DNA of 64,000 bases from JBBIUS01 sp037440105 (GCA_037440105.1 JBBIUS010000002.1:1-64000), one strand, 5' to 3'. Shown: positions 8,774 to 18,066, numbered from the stretch's first letter. Numbers and translations are program-made. The notes: a model not told the origin generated them from the letters alone.

Positions 8774-10162
8774 ATGATTACTATTGATTTAAGCTATTTT
8801 GAAATATTAGGAACAATGTCGCCTCTTGTGATTATGTGGCGCCTTTTTATTGACGGCGGATGGATTCCGCTTTTAGCAGTTTTTCTCTGGGGTTTTTGGA
8901 ATTTGTGGGTATTTTCTCGGCAAATTAAATATAGTGAAAAAAGGAGATTTGTCCTTTTAGCCGTTGATATTCCTAAAGGCTCTGAGCAGTCGCCAAAAGC
9001 CGTAGAAAATATTTTTGCTCATTTAGACGGAGCGCACGGCACAGAAACTCTTTGGGAAAAATATTGGGAGGGGAAGACTCAAGATTGGTTTAGTTTTGAA
9101 ATTGTGAGCATTGGGGGATATATTCAATTTTTAGTTTACACAAGGGATAAATTTCGTGATTTGGTTGAAGCAGCAATTTATGCGCAATATCCTGACGCAG
9201 AAATTACAGAGGTAACAGATTACACTGATGCGGCGCCAAAAAAATTCCCAGACCCTGAATATGAGATGTTTGGCGCAGAATTTATAAATGCTAAACCGGA
9301 AGTTTATCCGATTAGAACTTATGTTCAGTTTGAACATTCTTTAACTCAAGAGTTAAAAGATCCAATGGCTGCTTTACTTGAGAATATGGGCAAAATTGGC
9401 AAAGGAGAGCAGATTTGGTTTCAAATCGTTATAACTCCGATTAGCCAGAAAGAATGGAGGGCAGCCGGAGAAAAATTAGTTAAGAAATTAATCGGAGTAA
9501 AGGTTGAAGAGAAAAAAACTCTCTTAGGTAAAATAGTAGACTTGCCAGCAAAAATAGTGAGCCCAGCCTTAGAGCAAGTCCTTGGTCCAACAGCCACCCA
9601 AGGGAAAAAATCTGGAGCTGAAGTGCCGAGTTTAGTGCCCTATCTTTCTCCCGGTGAGCGCTCTACTATTGAAGCAATCCAAAATAAAATCGCGAAAATT
9701 GGTTTTAAAACTAAAATTAGGTTTATTTACTTAGGCAGAAAAGAAGTTTTTCAAAAAACGCGGGGTGTTAATCCAATGGTTGGGGCAATCAAGCAGTTTA
9801 ACACTCTTGATTGTCAAAGTTTAAAACCAGAATTAAAAAGAGTCGGCACAAGAGCGCACTATGTTTTTATTAAATGGAGGATTAAAAGAAGGCAAAATAA
9901 ATTAATGCGGGCTTACCGGGCACGGAGTAATTGGCGGGGCGCCGGGAAAGGTTTTGTTTTAAATATTGAAGAATTAGCAACTCTTTGGCATTTTCCGGCT
10001 CCCTGGATTAAAGCGCCTCCTGTTAAAGTTGTTGAATCTAAGCGCGGAGTACCGCCAGTGAATTTACCAATTGAGAGGTCAAGTTTTATAAAACCAATTG
10101 CTGAGATAGAAAAGGAAAAACAAGAAATAGAAGGCCCGCCGACAGAGTTGCCGGTTGAATAG
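8774..10162 (+). CDS. Conserved membrane-anchored protein paired with VirD4-like ATPase
   Basis: A 462-residue protein. After a short N-terminal part there is one membrane segment (about 24-45, LFIDGGWIPLLAVFLWGFWNLWVF), then a long soluble domain without motifs I recognise and a Pro/Glu-rich tail. It precedes the TraG/VirD4-like ATPase gene by 30 bp, and the two are probably one operon from the promoter at 8722. Such pairs recur in CPR genomes by my recollection, where they are usually left as hypothetical or type IV secretion components. It may be the membrane partner of the ATPase, perhaps for DNA or pilus-protein movement, but no function is shown. Confidence 0.7.
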   Translation: MITIDLSYFEILGTMSPLVIMWRLFIDGGWIPLLAVFLWGFWNLWVFSRQIKYSEKRRFVLLAVDIPKGSEQSPKAVENIFAHLDGAHGTETLWEKYWEGKTQDWFSFEIVSIGGYIQFLVYTRDKFRDLVEAAIYAQYPDAEITEVTDYTDAAPKKFPDPEYEMFGAEFINAKPEVYPIRTYVQFEHSLTQELKDPMAALLENMGKIGKGEQIWFQIVITPISQKEWRAAGEKLVKKLIGVKVEEKKTLLGKIVDLPAKIVSPALEQVLGPTATQGKKSGAEVPSLVPYLSPGERSTIEAIQNKIAKIGFKTKIRFIYLGRKEVFQKTRGVNPMVGAIKQFNTLDCQSLKPELKRVGTRAHYVFIKWRIKRRQNKLMRAYRARSNWRGAGKGFVLNIEELATLWHFPAPWIKAPPVKVVESKRGVPPVNLPIERSSFIKPIAEIEKEKQEIEGPPTELPVE

Positions 10163-10192
10163 GCTTATAGGTCATAAAGTTTAATAAGTCTT

Positions 10193-11950
10193 ATGAACAA
10201 CCAAGAAATAGCAATTTTTGGTGAAACAAATTTCCGTGGCCAGCGGAGGCGTTTTGGCATTAAAACCGACGATCGGCGTCGGCATATGTATTTGATTGGT
10301 AAAACCGGCATGGGCAAAACGACGACTTTAGAAAACATGATCATCTCAGATATTAGAGCCGGCTACGGCGTTGGTGTTGTTGACCCTCATGGCGATTTGG
10401 CTGAGAAAATTCTTGACTTTATTCCTTCAAATCGAATTAATGATGTTATTTATTTTAATCCAGCAGACTTAGATTATCCGATAGCTTTCAATATTTTAGA
10501 AGCGATTGACCACAAGTATAAACATTTAGTTGCTTCTGGTATGATGGGAGTTTTTAAAAAAATTTGGCCAGACGTTTGGTCAGCCCGAATGGAATACATT
10601 TTAAATAACACAGTTCTTGCTCTTCTAGATTATCCTGGCGCGACCATGCTTGGGATCAACAGAATGTTGGCTGACAGAAATTACCGTAAAAAAGTCATCG
10701 CTAAGATTAAAGACCCGGTTGTTAAAGCTTTTTGGGTTGATGAGTTTGCCAGATATAATGAAAGATTTGCTACTGAGGCGATAGCCCCAATTCAAAATAA
10801 AGTTGGCCAATTTCTTTCTGCTTCAATTATTAGAAATATCGTTGGTCAAGTTAAATCAACCATTGACATGAGAAAAATAATGGATGAAGGGAAGATATTC
10901 ATTATGAATTTGGCCAAAGGAAGAATTGGAGAGGACGCGAGTGCTCTTTTAGGAGGGATGTTAATTACGCGTCTTCAACTCGCGGCTATGGGCAGAGTAG
11001 ATATTCCTGAAGAAGAGCGCAGAGATTTTTATCTTTATGTTGATGAATTCCAAAATTTTGCAACTTTAAGCTTTGCTAATATTTTGTCAGAAGCAAGAAA
11101 ATATCGTTTAAATTTAATTTTAGCCCATCAATATATTGAGCAGTTAGATGAAAAAGTAGCCGCCGCGATCTTTGGCAATGTTGGTACTATAATTTGTTTT
11201 AGGGTCGGAGCGGCTGATGCTGAAGAATTAGTCAAAGAATTTACGCCGTATTTTACAGAAGAAGATTTAGTTAATCTTACAAAATATGACATGTATATAA
11301 AATTGATGATTGACGGCGTTGCCTCAAGTCCGTTTTCTGCTTCTGGCTTGCCGCCGGTCACCGGCGCAACGGGCAACAGAGAAAAAGTGATTAAAGTTTC
11401 AAGAGAACGATATGCCAAGCCAAGGGAATTAATCGAAGAGAAAATTATACGCTGGAGCGGCGTGGAAATTTTTGAAAAAGGCGAAGAAGCATTAGAAAAA
11501 GAAATTGAAGAAAAAATTTTGAAAAAGAAAGAAGAGTCAACTCTTGGGGAGGAGCCTTTAAAGGAAACTAGTCTGGAAGAAAAGGCTAGAGCCGTTAGAG
11601 AGGCAATATTAGAAAGGCCTAAAGCGAAATCAGTAGATTTCCTAAAGCAGATTGTTTTCGAAGAAGCGAAAGAGAAACAAGAAAAAGAAAAAGAAGTAAA
11701 GGTTGAATTACCAAAACCGGCATCACAAATTGTAACTCCTCCAGAAGGACCGCCAGAAAAGAAAAAAAAGACATACGAAGAGTTGTTTCCTTACGAAGTT
11801 AAATGTTCATTATGCGGCAAGGATACTCGGGTTTCATTTAAGCCCGATGGAAAGCGCCCGGTTTACTGCAAAGAGTGCTTGAGAAAAGTAAAAGAAAAAG
11901 AAAGGCAAGCGAAGAAGGCTCAAAAGAGCAGTCAGCCACAAACCAAATAA
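10193..11950 (+). CDS. VirD4/TraG-like ATPase with C-terminal zinc ribbon
   Basis: A 585-residue P-loop ATPase of the type IV coupling protein/TraM-recognition class. Walker A is GKTGMGKT at 36-43, VVDPHGDLAEKIL follows at about 62-74, and Walker B is LYVDE at 281-285 with DEFQNF and the downstream LILAHQY sensor region. The C-terminal third (about 430-530) is charged and probably disordered. It ends in a zinc ribbon with Cys538, Cys541, Cys559 and Cys562 (CSLCG..RPVYCKEC). The same Cys module recurs as a free-standing 61-residue protein at 61619. It probably powers transfer of DNA or protein across the membrane together with its upstream partner; no relaxase or pilin gene is in the window. 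Confidence 0.85.
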   Translation: MNNQEIAIFGETNFRGQRRRFGIKTDDRRRHMYLIGKTGMGKTTTLENMIISDIRAGYGVGVVDPHGDLAEKILDFIPSNRINDVIYFNPADLDYPIAFNILEAIDHKYKHLVASGMMGVFKKIWPDVWSARMEYILNNTVLALLDYPGATMLGINRMLADRNYRKKVIAKIKDPVVKAFWVDEFARYNERFATEAIAPIQNKVGQFLSASIIRNIVGQVKSTIDMRKIMDEGKIFIMNLAKGRIGEDASALLGGMLITRLQLAAMGRVDIPEEERRDFYLYVDEFQNFATLSFANILSEARKYRLNLILAHQYIEQLDEKVAAAIFGNVGTIICFRVGAADAEELVKEFTPYFTEEDLVNLTKYDMYIKLMIDGVASSPFSASGLPPVTGATGNREKVIKVSRERYAKPRELIEEKIIRWSGVEIFEKGEEALEKEIEEKILKKKEESTLGEEPLKETSLEEKARAVREAILERPKAKSVDFLKQIVFEEAKEKQEKEKEVKVELPKPASQIVTPPEGPPEKKKKTYEELFPYEVKCSLCGKDTRVSFKPDGKRPVYCKECLRKVKEKERQAKKAQKSSQPQTK

Positions 11951-11998
11951 AGCACGCATTCAAAATTCTCTGGTTAGCTGATTTGCGGCGGAAAATTA

Positions 11999-12070
11999 TG
12001 AGTCAGGAATTAAGAATTATGGTTTAATTTGATATCCCTTAATTCATGATTCATGCTGCATGCTTCAGAA
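11999..12070. repeat. Intergenic palindrome of CATGATTC/GGAATTA-type repeats
   Basis: The left arm (TGAGTCAGGAATTAAGAATT at about 11999-12018) is inverted relative to the right arm (CTTAATTCATGATTCATGC at about 12038-12056). The same unit type recurs at 28441-28527, 43170-43258 and 56522-56612. Confidence 0.5.
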
Positions 12071-12083
12071 AAATTTGAATGTG

Positions 12084-12112
12084 TTTTTTAAATCTCAGAT
12101 TTGGGGTATAAT
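12084..12112 (+). promoter_or_regulatory. Putative promoter of the sigma factor operon
   Basis: A perfect TATAAT lies at 12107-12112, 38 bp before the start codon. The -35 position 17 bp upstream holds only a T-run, so the element may depend on another sigma factor or be weak. Confidence 0.4.
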
Positions 12113-12149
12113 GCAAGGTAAGAATTTAATCTAAATTGCGTCTATTTAT

Positions 12150-12719
12150 ATGAGTGCGCTTGAAGAACTTTTTAAAGAAGCCAACTGGCTTAGAAAACTG
12201 AATAAGCGTGATATTGAGGCCTTTAGTCAATGTTATGATTTTTATGCGCCAAAAATTTATCGGCATGCTTTTTACAGGTTAGGCTCAAAAGAGGCAGCAG
12301 AAGACGTTACTTCAGAAGTATTTGTAAGAGTTTGGGAGTTTTTGACTGAACCGACAAATAAAATTCAAAATTTGAAAGCATTTTTATACAGAATTGCAAA
12401 TAATTTAATCATTGATCAATATCGTAATAAAGGGAGACAGCCGATCTTGATTGACGAAGTGATGGAGCGGGGCCTGGGTGATGAGGGTAGGGAAATGGAA
12501 AAGTTGGATAGCAAATTTGAATTTGAAGCATTGCTTGACAGTTTAGAAAAATTAAATCAAGAAACGCGCGAAATTTTACTCTGGCGTTATGTTGATGGTC
12601 TAAGTATTAAAGAGATTGCCGAAATTACAGAAAAGACAAAAAACGCTGTTTATGTAACAATTCATCGGGGATTAAAAGAATTAAAAAAAATAATAAAAAA
12701 TAATTATGAGGACCGGTAA
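12150..12719 (+). CDS. ECF-type RNA polymerase sigma factor
   Basis: A 189-residue sigma-70 family protein with only regions 2 and 4. Region 2 lies at about 20-85 (AFSQCYDFYAPKIYRHAFYR, then AEDVTSEVFVRVWEFL) and region 4 at about 125-185 (LNQETREILLWRYVDGLSIKEIAEI followed by a helix-turn-helix with AVYVTIHRGLKEL). It overlaps the downstream DUF5667 gene by 14 bp, which implies translational coupling. By analogy with ECF/anti-sigma pairs the membrane protein next to it is the likely regulator. Which promoters it reads cannot be told from the window. Confidence 0.88.
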   Translation: MSALEELFKEANWLRKLNKRDIEAFSQCYDFYAPKIYRHAFYRLGSKEAAEDVTSEVFVRVWEFLTEPTNKIQNLKAFLYRIANNLIIDQYRNKGRQPILIDEVMERGLGDEGREMEKLDSKFEFEALLDSLEKLNQETREILLWRYVDGLSIKEIAEITEKTKNAVYVTIHRGLKELKKIIKNNYEDR

Positions 12720-13857
12720 AATAATCAAAAGATTAAAAAATTTTGGAGAATTAAAAGTGGAGGATAAGAAATGGCTGTCCGAGAATAAAACATTACTTTT
12801 TGAATTTGTTAAGAATAATCCAGCGAAAGAAGCGGCTGCGATTCGTCATTATATTTTGGAAAAACCATTTTTAAAATTAAAACCTATACCTATTGTTATC
12901 GGCGTCATTATCGCTGCTCTTTTGGCTGGCGGTGGCACAGTTTATGCTTCGCAGTTTTCCCTGCCAGGAGACGCGTTTTATCCGATTAAGTTATTAAGCG
13001 AAAATGCTCAGACTGCTTTGACTTTTAATTCTGAAAAAAAAGTTGAATTGGAAACAAAATTTGCTAATCGGCGGTTAGAAGAAATTCAGAAACTCCAGGA
13101 AAGGATTCAAAAGAAAAATGGAGGAATTCCGCCGGAGATTGTTGAAAAAGCAATGGAACGAGCGGAACAAAAATTAGAGAGAGCCCAAGAGAGAATTGCG
13201 CAAATGGAAGAAGGCCAGCGAAAAGATATGGCGCTAGGGGCAGCTTCTCGTCTTGAAGAGGCGCTTCAAACTCACCAGCAGATTTTGTCTGATTTGGCGG
13301 AAGAAGCACCAGAGCCAGCTTGGCAGGCTCTGCTTCACGCTCAAGAGATGGCAACAAAACACTCAACCCAAGCTTTTGAGAAAATTTTGAGATTAGAAAA
13401 AGCAAAAAAAGCGGGTGAAAAAATCAAGGAAAAAATCGAAGAGCGCGAAGTGCCAAAAATTTTGGGAGCAGAAGAGCGGGCAGAAGGGAAATTAAAAGCG
13501 CTGGAAAACAGATTGAGAGCGTTGGAAAGTTATATAGAGAATTTAAAAGGGCGAGGTATTGAGGTTAGTAAAGAAGCGGAAATAAAATTTGAAGAAGCGA
13601 AAAAGAAAATGGAAGAAGTAAAAAATTTATTGAAAGAGGAAAAATATTTAGAAGCATTTGATGTGGCAGGAGAGGCGATGCGGCTTTTAATGGAAGCAAA
13701 ATTGCTTCTGCGGTCAGTTTTGACTCATGAGGCGTTTCTTGAAAAACCAATGCAAGTGTTGCCTCAACCTGTGCCAATTGAACCAGGGTCGTTACCAGCT
13801 GAACCAATGATTTTGCCGGTTGGAGACTCGATAAACGAAGTGGAAGCAGAAGATTAG
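12706..13857 (+). CDS. DUF5667 membrane protein, probable partner of the ECF sigma factor
   Basis: A 383-residue protein: a soluble N-terminal part of about 60 residues, one membrane helix (about 62-84, PIPIVIGVIIAALLAGGGTVY), the DUF5667 signature just outside it (SLPGDAFYPIKLLSENAQTAL at about 90-110), then a long Glu/Lys-rich coiled-coil region to about 340 and a Pro-rich tail. DUF5667 proteins commonly sit beside ECF sigma genes. The short cytosolic N-terminus could bind the sigma factor, with the coiled coil outside acting as sensor; this is inference. Its start codon lies inside the sigma gene. Confidence 0.8.
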   Translation: MRTGKIIKRLKNFGELKVEDKKWLSENKTLLFEFVKNNPAKEAAAIRHYILEKPFLKLKPIPIVIGVIIAALLAGGGTVYASQFSLPGDAFYPIKLLSENAQTALTFNSEKKVELETKFANRRLEEIQKLQERIQKKNGGIPPEIVEKAMERAEQKLERAQERIAQMEEGQRKDMALGAASRLEEALQTHQQILSDLAEEAPEPAWQALLHAQEMATKHSTQAFEKILRLEKAKKAGEKIKEKIEEREVPKILGAEERAEGKLKALENRLRALESYIENLKGRGIEVSKEAEIKFEEAKKKMEEVKNLLKEEKYLEAFDVAGEAMRLLMEAKLLLRSVLTHEAFLEKPMQVLPQPVPIEPGSLPAEPMILPVGDSINEVEAED

Positions 13858-13911
13858 AGTTATCGCAGCAGAGACTAGGTAAGAGTAAGATGGAGCTGGG
13901 AGGAAGTAAAA

Positions 13912-14064
13912 ATGAAAAGAATACCGCGATATTTTATTTTTTGTAAGCTATGTCAGCGTCTTCAAGGGTGCGAGGTTAGCGGTTTTTTGAAGTCATGCTC
14001 TGAGTGTTCAATTTATGAACGCAATGAATGCCATAAAGAAGCAAATTATTTTAGAGAGCTTTAA
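13912..14064 (+). CDS. Small cysteine-rich protein (50 aa)
   Basis: A short gene: ATG 13912, stop TAA 14062-14064. The product has six cysteines (11, 14, 20, 29, 32, 40) arranged CxxC..C..CxxC..C with a His after the last, which suggests a zinc-binding knuckle or ribbon. Support for translation comes from a GGGAGGA Shine-Dalgarno at 13898-13904, unusual in this window, and from a second Cys-rich small gene right after it with the same kind of ribosome binding site. Function is unknown. Confidence 0.6.
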   Translation: MKRIPRYFIFCKLCQRLQGCEVSGFLKSCSECSIYERNECHKEANYFREL

Positions 14065-14145
14065 AAGCAAAGTTTCTCGATAATTTGCGATCCCAAAAGC
14101 AAAGAAACTGTTTGCGTGTTATGGTAGTCTGAATAGGAGGGAGAA

Positions 14146-14352
14146 ATGCCGCCAAAATCAAAAGTTTGGATTTGTAAGGTTTGTGGAAAACCCTTCAAAT
14201 GTGAGGTCAACTGGAAAATTTTTGAATGTAAAAATTGCGACAAATCTTTTGATTTTTGTACGCAAAACATAGAACATGAAGCCAAAGAAGACGAGTGTCT
14301 GTCATGTTATGCCAAAAGAAGGTGGCAAGGGGGAAGAAAGGCGGGGATATAA
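14146..14352 (+). CDS. Small zinc-ribbon protein (68 aa)
   Basis: A 68-residue protein with CxxC pairs at Cys10/Cys13 (CKVCGKPFKC) and Cys28/Cys31 (CKNC), and a further CLSC at about 52-55. It is probably a double zinc-ribbon. AGGAGGG directly upstream of ATG 14146 gives a canonical ribosome binding site. It follows the 50-residue Cys-rich gene and ends in a terminator. Its first segment (WICKVCGKPFKCEVNWKIFE) resembles treble-clef/zinc-ribbon regulators; no function is assigned. Confidence 0.7.
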   Translation: MPPKSKVWICKVCGKPFKCEVNWKIFECKNCDKSFDFCTQNIEHEAKEDECLSCYAKRRWQGGRKAGI

Positions 14353-14377
14353 AACTTTAAATCCGCCTTTTTATTTT
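14338..14377 (+). terminator. Rho-independent terminator overlapping the end of the zinc-ribbon gene
   Basis: AAGGCGG (14338-14344) pairs with CCGCCTT (14363-14369), followed by a T-rich run. The left arm lies inside the last codons of the 68-residue gene. Confidence 0.7.
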
Positions 14378-14467
14378 TAAAACGGTTTACATTTAGATTT
14401 ATAAGGAGTTTTAGGATACAATCGTCGTCTTGTTTTTGTTTGTAAATTGTTATAAAATTGATTAATT

Positions 14468-15628
14468 ATGGTTTTTAAAAAACAAAAAGTGATAGTTGCC
14501 ATGTCCGGAGGGGTTGATTCATCTGTAGCCGCTGCGATGCTAAAAAAGCAGGGTTATAATATTATTGGGGTTTTTATGAGGTTTTGGGCAGAGGATGGTA
14601 CTGCAAGGGGCCGGGATGCGAAGAACATGCAGATGAGTATGCGAATGGATGCGAATAGGTGTTGCTCGTTTGAAGCATACAACGATGCGCGAAGGGTGGC
14701 GCAAAAATTGGGGATTCCGTTATACACGATGAATTTAAAAATTCCATTTAAAAAATGGGTAGTTGATTATTTTTTAAAAGAATATAAAGCAGGCCGAACC
14801 CCAAATCCTTGCGTGGAGTGCAATCGCTTTATAAAATTTGGGGAATTGTTGCGAAAGGCAAAAGCAATGGGCTCGGATTATGTTGCAACAGGACATTATG
14901 CCCGCATTTCGCGGGAAATTCCAAATTCCAAATTCCAAATTCCAAAATTGAAATTATTGAAAGGGAGAGACAGCGGGAAGGATCAATCGTATTTTTTGTA
15001 TACGCTGACGCAGGAAAAATTGAAGCATGTTTTGTTCCCAGTGGGTAATTACACGAAATCGCAAGTTCGGCAGACGGCAAAAAAGTGGAAGTTGCCTGTA
15101 TACGCAAAAAGAGATAGTCAGGAGATATGTTTTGTCAGCAAACGCCTTCAGGATTTTTTAAAACGTTGGCTTAAAATAAAAAGTGGGGGAATAGTGGAAA
15201 TAGAAACTGGTAAAATTTTAGGCAAGCACAATGGTTTGCCGTTTTATACGATTGGTCAAAGAAAAGGATTGGGTTTAGGCAGCGGGCCCTGGTATGTGGT
15301 TGCCATTGATGCAAAAAGTAACATACTTTTTGTCAGTCGAGACGAGAAAAAATTATTGTCAAAAGAATTGCTTGTCACGAAATTGAACTGGGTTTCTGGC
15401 AGCGAACCAAAGTTGCCAATTCATGTTATGGCGCGTATTAGATATAAGCACAAAGAAGCGTCATGTCGCGTAGAAAGCGTGAAAGATGTACTAAAGCGTG
15501 GTAGATATAAAAATGTTTATAAAGTTATTTTTGACAAACCGCAAAGAGCAATTACACCAGGGCAATCAGTGGTGTTTTATCGAGGTGAAGAAGTGTTGGG
15601 TGGGGGAATAATCAATAAAAATGTGTAA
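14468..15628 (+). CDS. mnmA: tRNA-specific 2-thiouridylase MnmA
   Basis: A 386-residue enzyme that thiolates U34 of tRNAs for Lys, Glu and Gln. The PP-loop SGGVDSS lies at 13-19. The catalytic cysteines of the family are present, Cys115 in TPNPCVECN and Cys221 in SQEICFVS, as is ATGHYAR at 140-146. Compared with typical family members there is an insert of about ten residues at 150-160 (EIPNSKFQIPK), encoded by four tandem AATTCCA units (14917-14950), in the loop before LLKGRDSGKDQSYFLY. This looks like a tolerated repeat insertion. The domain order otherwise is canonical. Confidence 0.95.
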   Translation: MVFKKQKVIVAMSGGVDSSVAAAMLKKQGYNIIGVFMRFWAEDGTARGRDAKNMQMSMRMDANRCCSFEAYNDARRVAQKLGIPLYTMNLKIPFKKWVVDYFLKEYKAGRTPNPCVECNRFIKFGELLRKAKAMGSDYVATGHYARISREIPNSKFQIPKLKLLKGRDSGKDQSYFLYTLTQEKLKHVLFPVGNYTKSQVRQTAKKWKLPVYAKRDSQEICFVSKRLQDFLKRWLKIKSGGIVEIETGKILGKHNGLPFYTIGQRKGLGLGSGPWYVVAIDAKSNILFVSRDEKKLLSKELLVTKLNWVSGSEPKLPIHVMARIRYKHKEASCRVESVKDVLKRGRYKNVYKVIFDKPQRAITPGQSVVFYRGEEVLGGGIINKNV

Positions 15629-15644
15629 CTCTACAGATTAAGAC

Positions 15645-15795
15645 GTCAAAATTTCTAATTTCTAATGTCAAATTTCTAATAAATGTCCAATGTCTAATGT
15701 TCAATGTTATTAAAAGTTTCAGATTATTATTTGGGATTTGAGAATTTGAAATTTTATTAGGAATTGGAAATTAGGAATTGGGCATTTTAAAACTA
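15645..15795. repeat. Intergenic palindrome of TTTCTAAT/ATTAGGAAT units
   Basis: The left arm (about 15650-15705) holds AATTTCTAATTTCTAATGTC and variants. The right arm (about 15745-15790) holds GAAATTTTATTAGGAATTGG and AAATTAGGAATTGGGC. It fills the whole spacer between mnmA and alaS. Confidence 0.55.
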
Positions 15796-15799
15796 ATTT

Positions 15800-17581
15800 A
15801 TGACAGCTGATCAATTAAGAATAAAGTTTCTAGAATATTTTAAATTGAAGGGGCATACTATCTTGCCTTCTGCTTCTTTAATTCCAGAACATGACCCGAC
15901 CGTTCTTTTTACTACGGCTGGCATGCACCCGTTAGTTCCATTTTTATTAGGCGAAAAGCATCCAGGCGGAAAAAGATTAGCTAATATCCAAAAATGCATA
16001 AGAACCGGAGATATTGATGAGGTCGGCGATAATTGGCATCTAACCTTTTTTGAAATGCTTGGCAATTGGTCGCTTGGCGATTATTTTAAGAAGGAAGCAA
16101 TAGAAATGTCTTGGGAGTTTTTAACGGACAGAAAATGGTTGGGTTTGAATCCTCAAAAAATAGCTGTTTCTGTTTTTGTTGGTGATCAAGATGCGCCATT
16201 TGATGAGGAGGCGTACAATCACTGGCGTAAAATTGGAATACCTGAAGCGCGGATTGCCAAATTAGGCAAAGAAGACAATTGGTGGGGTCCGGCAGGGGAA
16301 ACAGGTCCGTGCGGGCCAGATACAGAAATTTTTTATTGGTCAGGCAACGAGCCCGTTCCGGATAAATTTGACCCAAAAGATAAAAGATGGACAGAAATTT
16401 GGAACAATGTTTTTATGCAGTATAATAAGACAGCAGAAGGGAAGTACGTGCCGCTAAAACAGAAAAATATTGATACTGGTATGGGCCTTGAGCGGACTGT
16501 AGCAGCGCTTCAGGGTAAAGCCAGTGTTTATGGAACAGAACTTTTTCAACCAATTATTAAAAAAATAATTGAAATAGCGGGCGTGCCGACAAGTACGGCA
16601 GATGAATTTTATTCCGTCAATCAAAAGGCAATCAGAATAATTGCTGACCACCTTAAAGCCGCGACATTTATTTTAGGCGATCCGATTGGTGTTACACCTT
16701 CTAATTTGCGCCAAGGTTATGTTTTGCGTCGGTTAATTAGAAGAGCTATCCGCTACGCTAAACTGATTGGCATTGATACAAAAAAAGATTTCGCTGCGCC
16801 CATTGCTAGCGCAGTGATAGAAATTTATAAAGAAGTTTATCCAGAACTCGCAAAAAACGAAAGGAGAATTTTTTCTGAATTAAATCTTGAAGAGAAACGA
16901 TTTGAAAAAACGCTGGAAGTAGGATTAAAAGAATTTAACAAAATGTTAAAAGACGGAATGATCAGCGGAAAAGAAGCATTTATTCTTTTTTCCACCTATG
17001 GCTTTCCTCTTGAAATGACGCGCGAGTTAGTCATTGAAAAAGGCCTTGAAATTAACGAGAAAGAATTTGTAGAAGAATTTAAAAAGCATCAAGAGCTTTC
17101 CCGGACTGCTTCGGCCGGCCAGTTTAAAGGTGGTCTGAGCGATGCGAGCGAAGAGACAAAAAAACTTCATACCGCGACCCATCTTTTGCACGCGGCTTTA
17201 CGCGAGGTGCTTGGTCCGCATGTTAAACAGCGTGGGAGCAATATTACGCCTGAGCGGTTGCGTTTTGATTTTTCCCATCCGCAAAAGTTAAGCGAATCAG
17301 AGATTAAGCGGATTAGCGAATTAGTTAATCAAAAAATTAAAGAAGGTTTGTCAGTGAAATGCGAAGAAATGAGCGTTGAGGAAGCAAAAAAGGCCGGAGC
17401 GATTGGTCTTTTTGAGCAAAAATACGGTGAGAAGGTAAAAGTTTATTCAATTGGTGACTTTAGTAAGGAAATCTGTGGTGGGCCGCATGTAAAAAATACC
17501 AAAGAATTAGGCCAGTTTAAGATTCAAAAAGAAGAAGCTTCGAGCGCCGGCGTGCGAAGAATAAAAGCAGTGTTGACATAA
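15800..17581 (+). CDS. alaS: Alanyl-tRNA synthetase, short form lacking C-terminal domain
   Basis: 593 residues against about 875 in most bacteria. The catalytic core is complete (GMHPLVPFLLGEKHPGGKRL near 40-60, RPLxxx-type class II motifs, GxGxER-like DTGMGLERT near 228). The editing domain is present (HTATHLLHAAL near 456 and CGGPHVKNT near 563). The protein stops right after the editing domain, so the oligomerisation/C-Ala domain is missing. Short AlaRS forms are known in reduced genomes. It starts at ATG 15800 in a palindromic spacer without a ribosome binding site. Confidence 0.95.
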   Translation: MTADQLRIKFLEYFKLKGHTILPSASLIPEHDPTVLFTTAGMHPLVPFLLGEKHPGGKRLANIQKCIRTGDIDEVGDNWHLTFFEMLGNWSLGDYFKKEAIEMSWEFLTDRKWLGLNPQKIAVSVFVGDQDAPFDEEAYNHWRKIGIPEARIAKLGKEDNWWGPAGETGPCGPDTEIFYWSGNEPVPDKFDPKDKRWTEIWNNVFMQYNKTAEGKYVPLKQKNIDTGMGLERTVAALQGKASVYGTELFQPIIKKIIEIAGVPTSTADEFYSVNQKAIRIIADHLKAATFILGDPIGVTPSNLRQGYVLRRLIRRAIRYAKLIGIDTKKDFAAPIASAVIEIYKEVYPELAKNERRIFSELNLEEKRFEKTLEVGLKEFNKMLKDGMISGKEAFILFSTYGFPLEMTRELVIEKGLEINEKEFVEEFKKHQELSRTASAGQFKGGLSDASEETKKLHTATHLLHAALREVLGPHVKQRGSNITPERLRFDFSHPQKLSESEIKRISELVNQKIKEGLSVKCEEMSVEEAKKAGAIGLFEQKYGEKVKVYSIGDFSKEICGGPHVKNTKELGQFKIQKEEASSAGVRRIKAVLT

Positions 17582-17602
17582 AAAAATGATTTATATTATA
17601 AT
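17573..17602 (+). promoter_or_regulatory. Distal promoter of the infA-ribosomal protein block
   Basis: TTGACA at 17573-17578, overlapping the 3' end of alaS, and TATAAT at 17597-17602 with an 18-bp spacer. Confidence 0.7.
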
Positions 17603-17686
17603 AAGAATTGACCGTGTTTTAAAATTGATTTGTCTTTAAATAAATTTGGTCATTTATTTGTCTAGGGATTGTTCTAATAAAAAGAA

Positions 17687-17715
17687 TTGACATAATTTTA
17701 AGTGAATAATATAAT
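17687..17715 (+). promoter_or_regulatory. Proximal consensus promoter of the infA-ribosomal protein block
   Basis: Perfect TTGACA (17687-17692) and TATAAT (17710-17715) with a 17-bp spacer. The leader of about 105 nt contains a hairpin (CTGAGAAC at 17758-17765 with GTTCTCGG, 8 bp) followed by a T-rich stretch that could act as an attenuator. Confidence 0.8.
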
Positions 17716-17828
17716 AAAAATAGCCAAAATCACTAAAATAACCTAATAATTTAAGGACTGAGAACTCATGGAATCTCGGTTCTCGGTTCTTGTTTTAGTT
17801 ATTTAAGTAAAATAATACAAAGCGATTT

Positions 17829-18053
17829 ATGGAGAAAAGCAAAAGTAAGGAGTTTATTGAAGCAGTTGGGGTTGTGGAAGAACTTTTGCCGTCTGCGACT
17901 TTTAAAGTTAAATTAGAAGATGGCCATTATATTTTGGCGCATCTTTCTGGCAAAATGAGATTGAATAAAATTAGAATTTTGTCTGGAGACAAAGTAAAAG
18001 TTGAAATGACTCCTTATGATTTAACCAAAGGTAGGATAGTTTATAGGTTTTGA
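17829..18053 (+). CDS. infA: Translation initiation factor IF-1
   Basis: A 74-residue single OB-fold protein that occupies the A site during initiation. Family motifs [39 protein letters not shown] and [15 protein letters not shown] are all visible and the length is normal. It is the first gene of the ribosomal block, behind two tandem promoters, and is followed after 13 bp by rpmJ, the usual bacterial order. Confidence 0.96.
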   Translation: MEKSKSKEFIEAVGVVEELLPSATFKVKLEDGHYILAHLSGKMRLNKIRILSGDKVKVEMTPYDLTKGRIVYRF

Positions 18054-18066
18054 CTCGCGAAAAATT

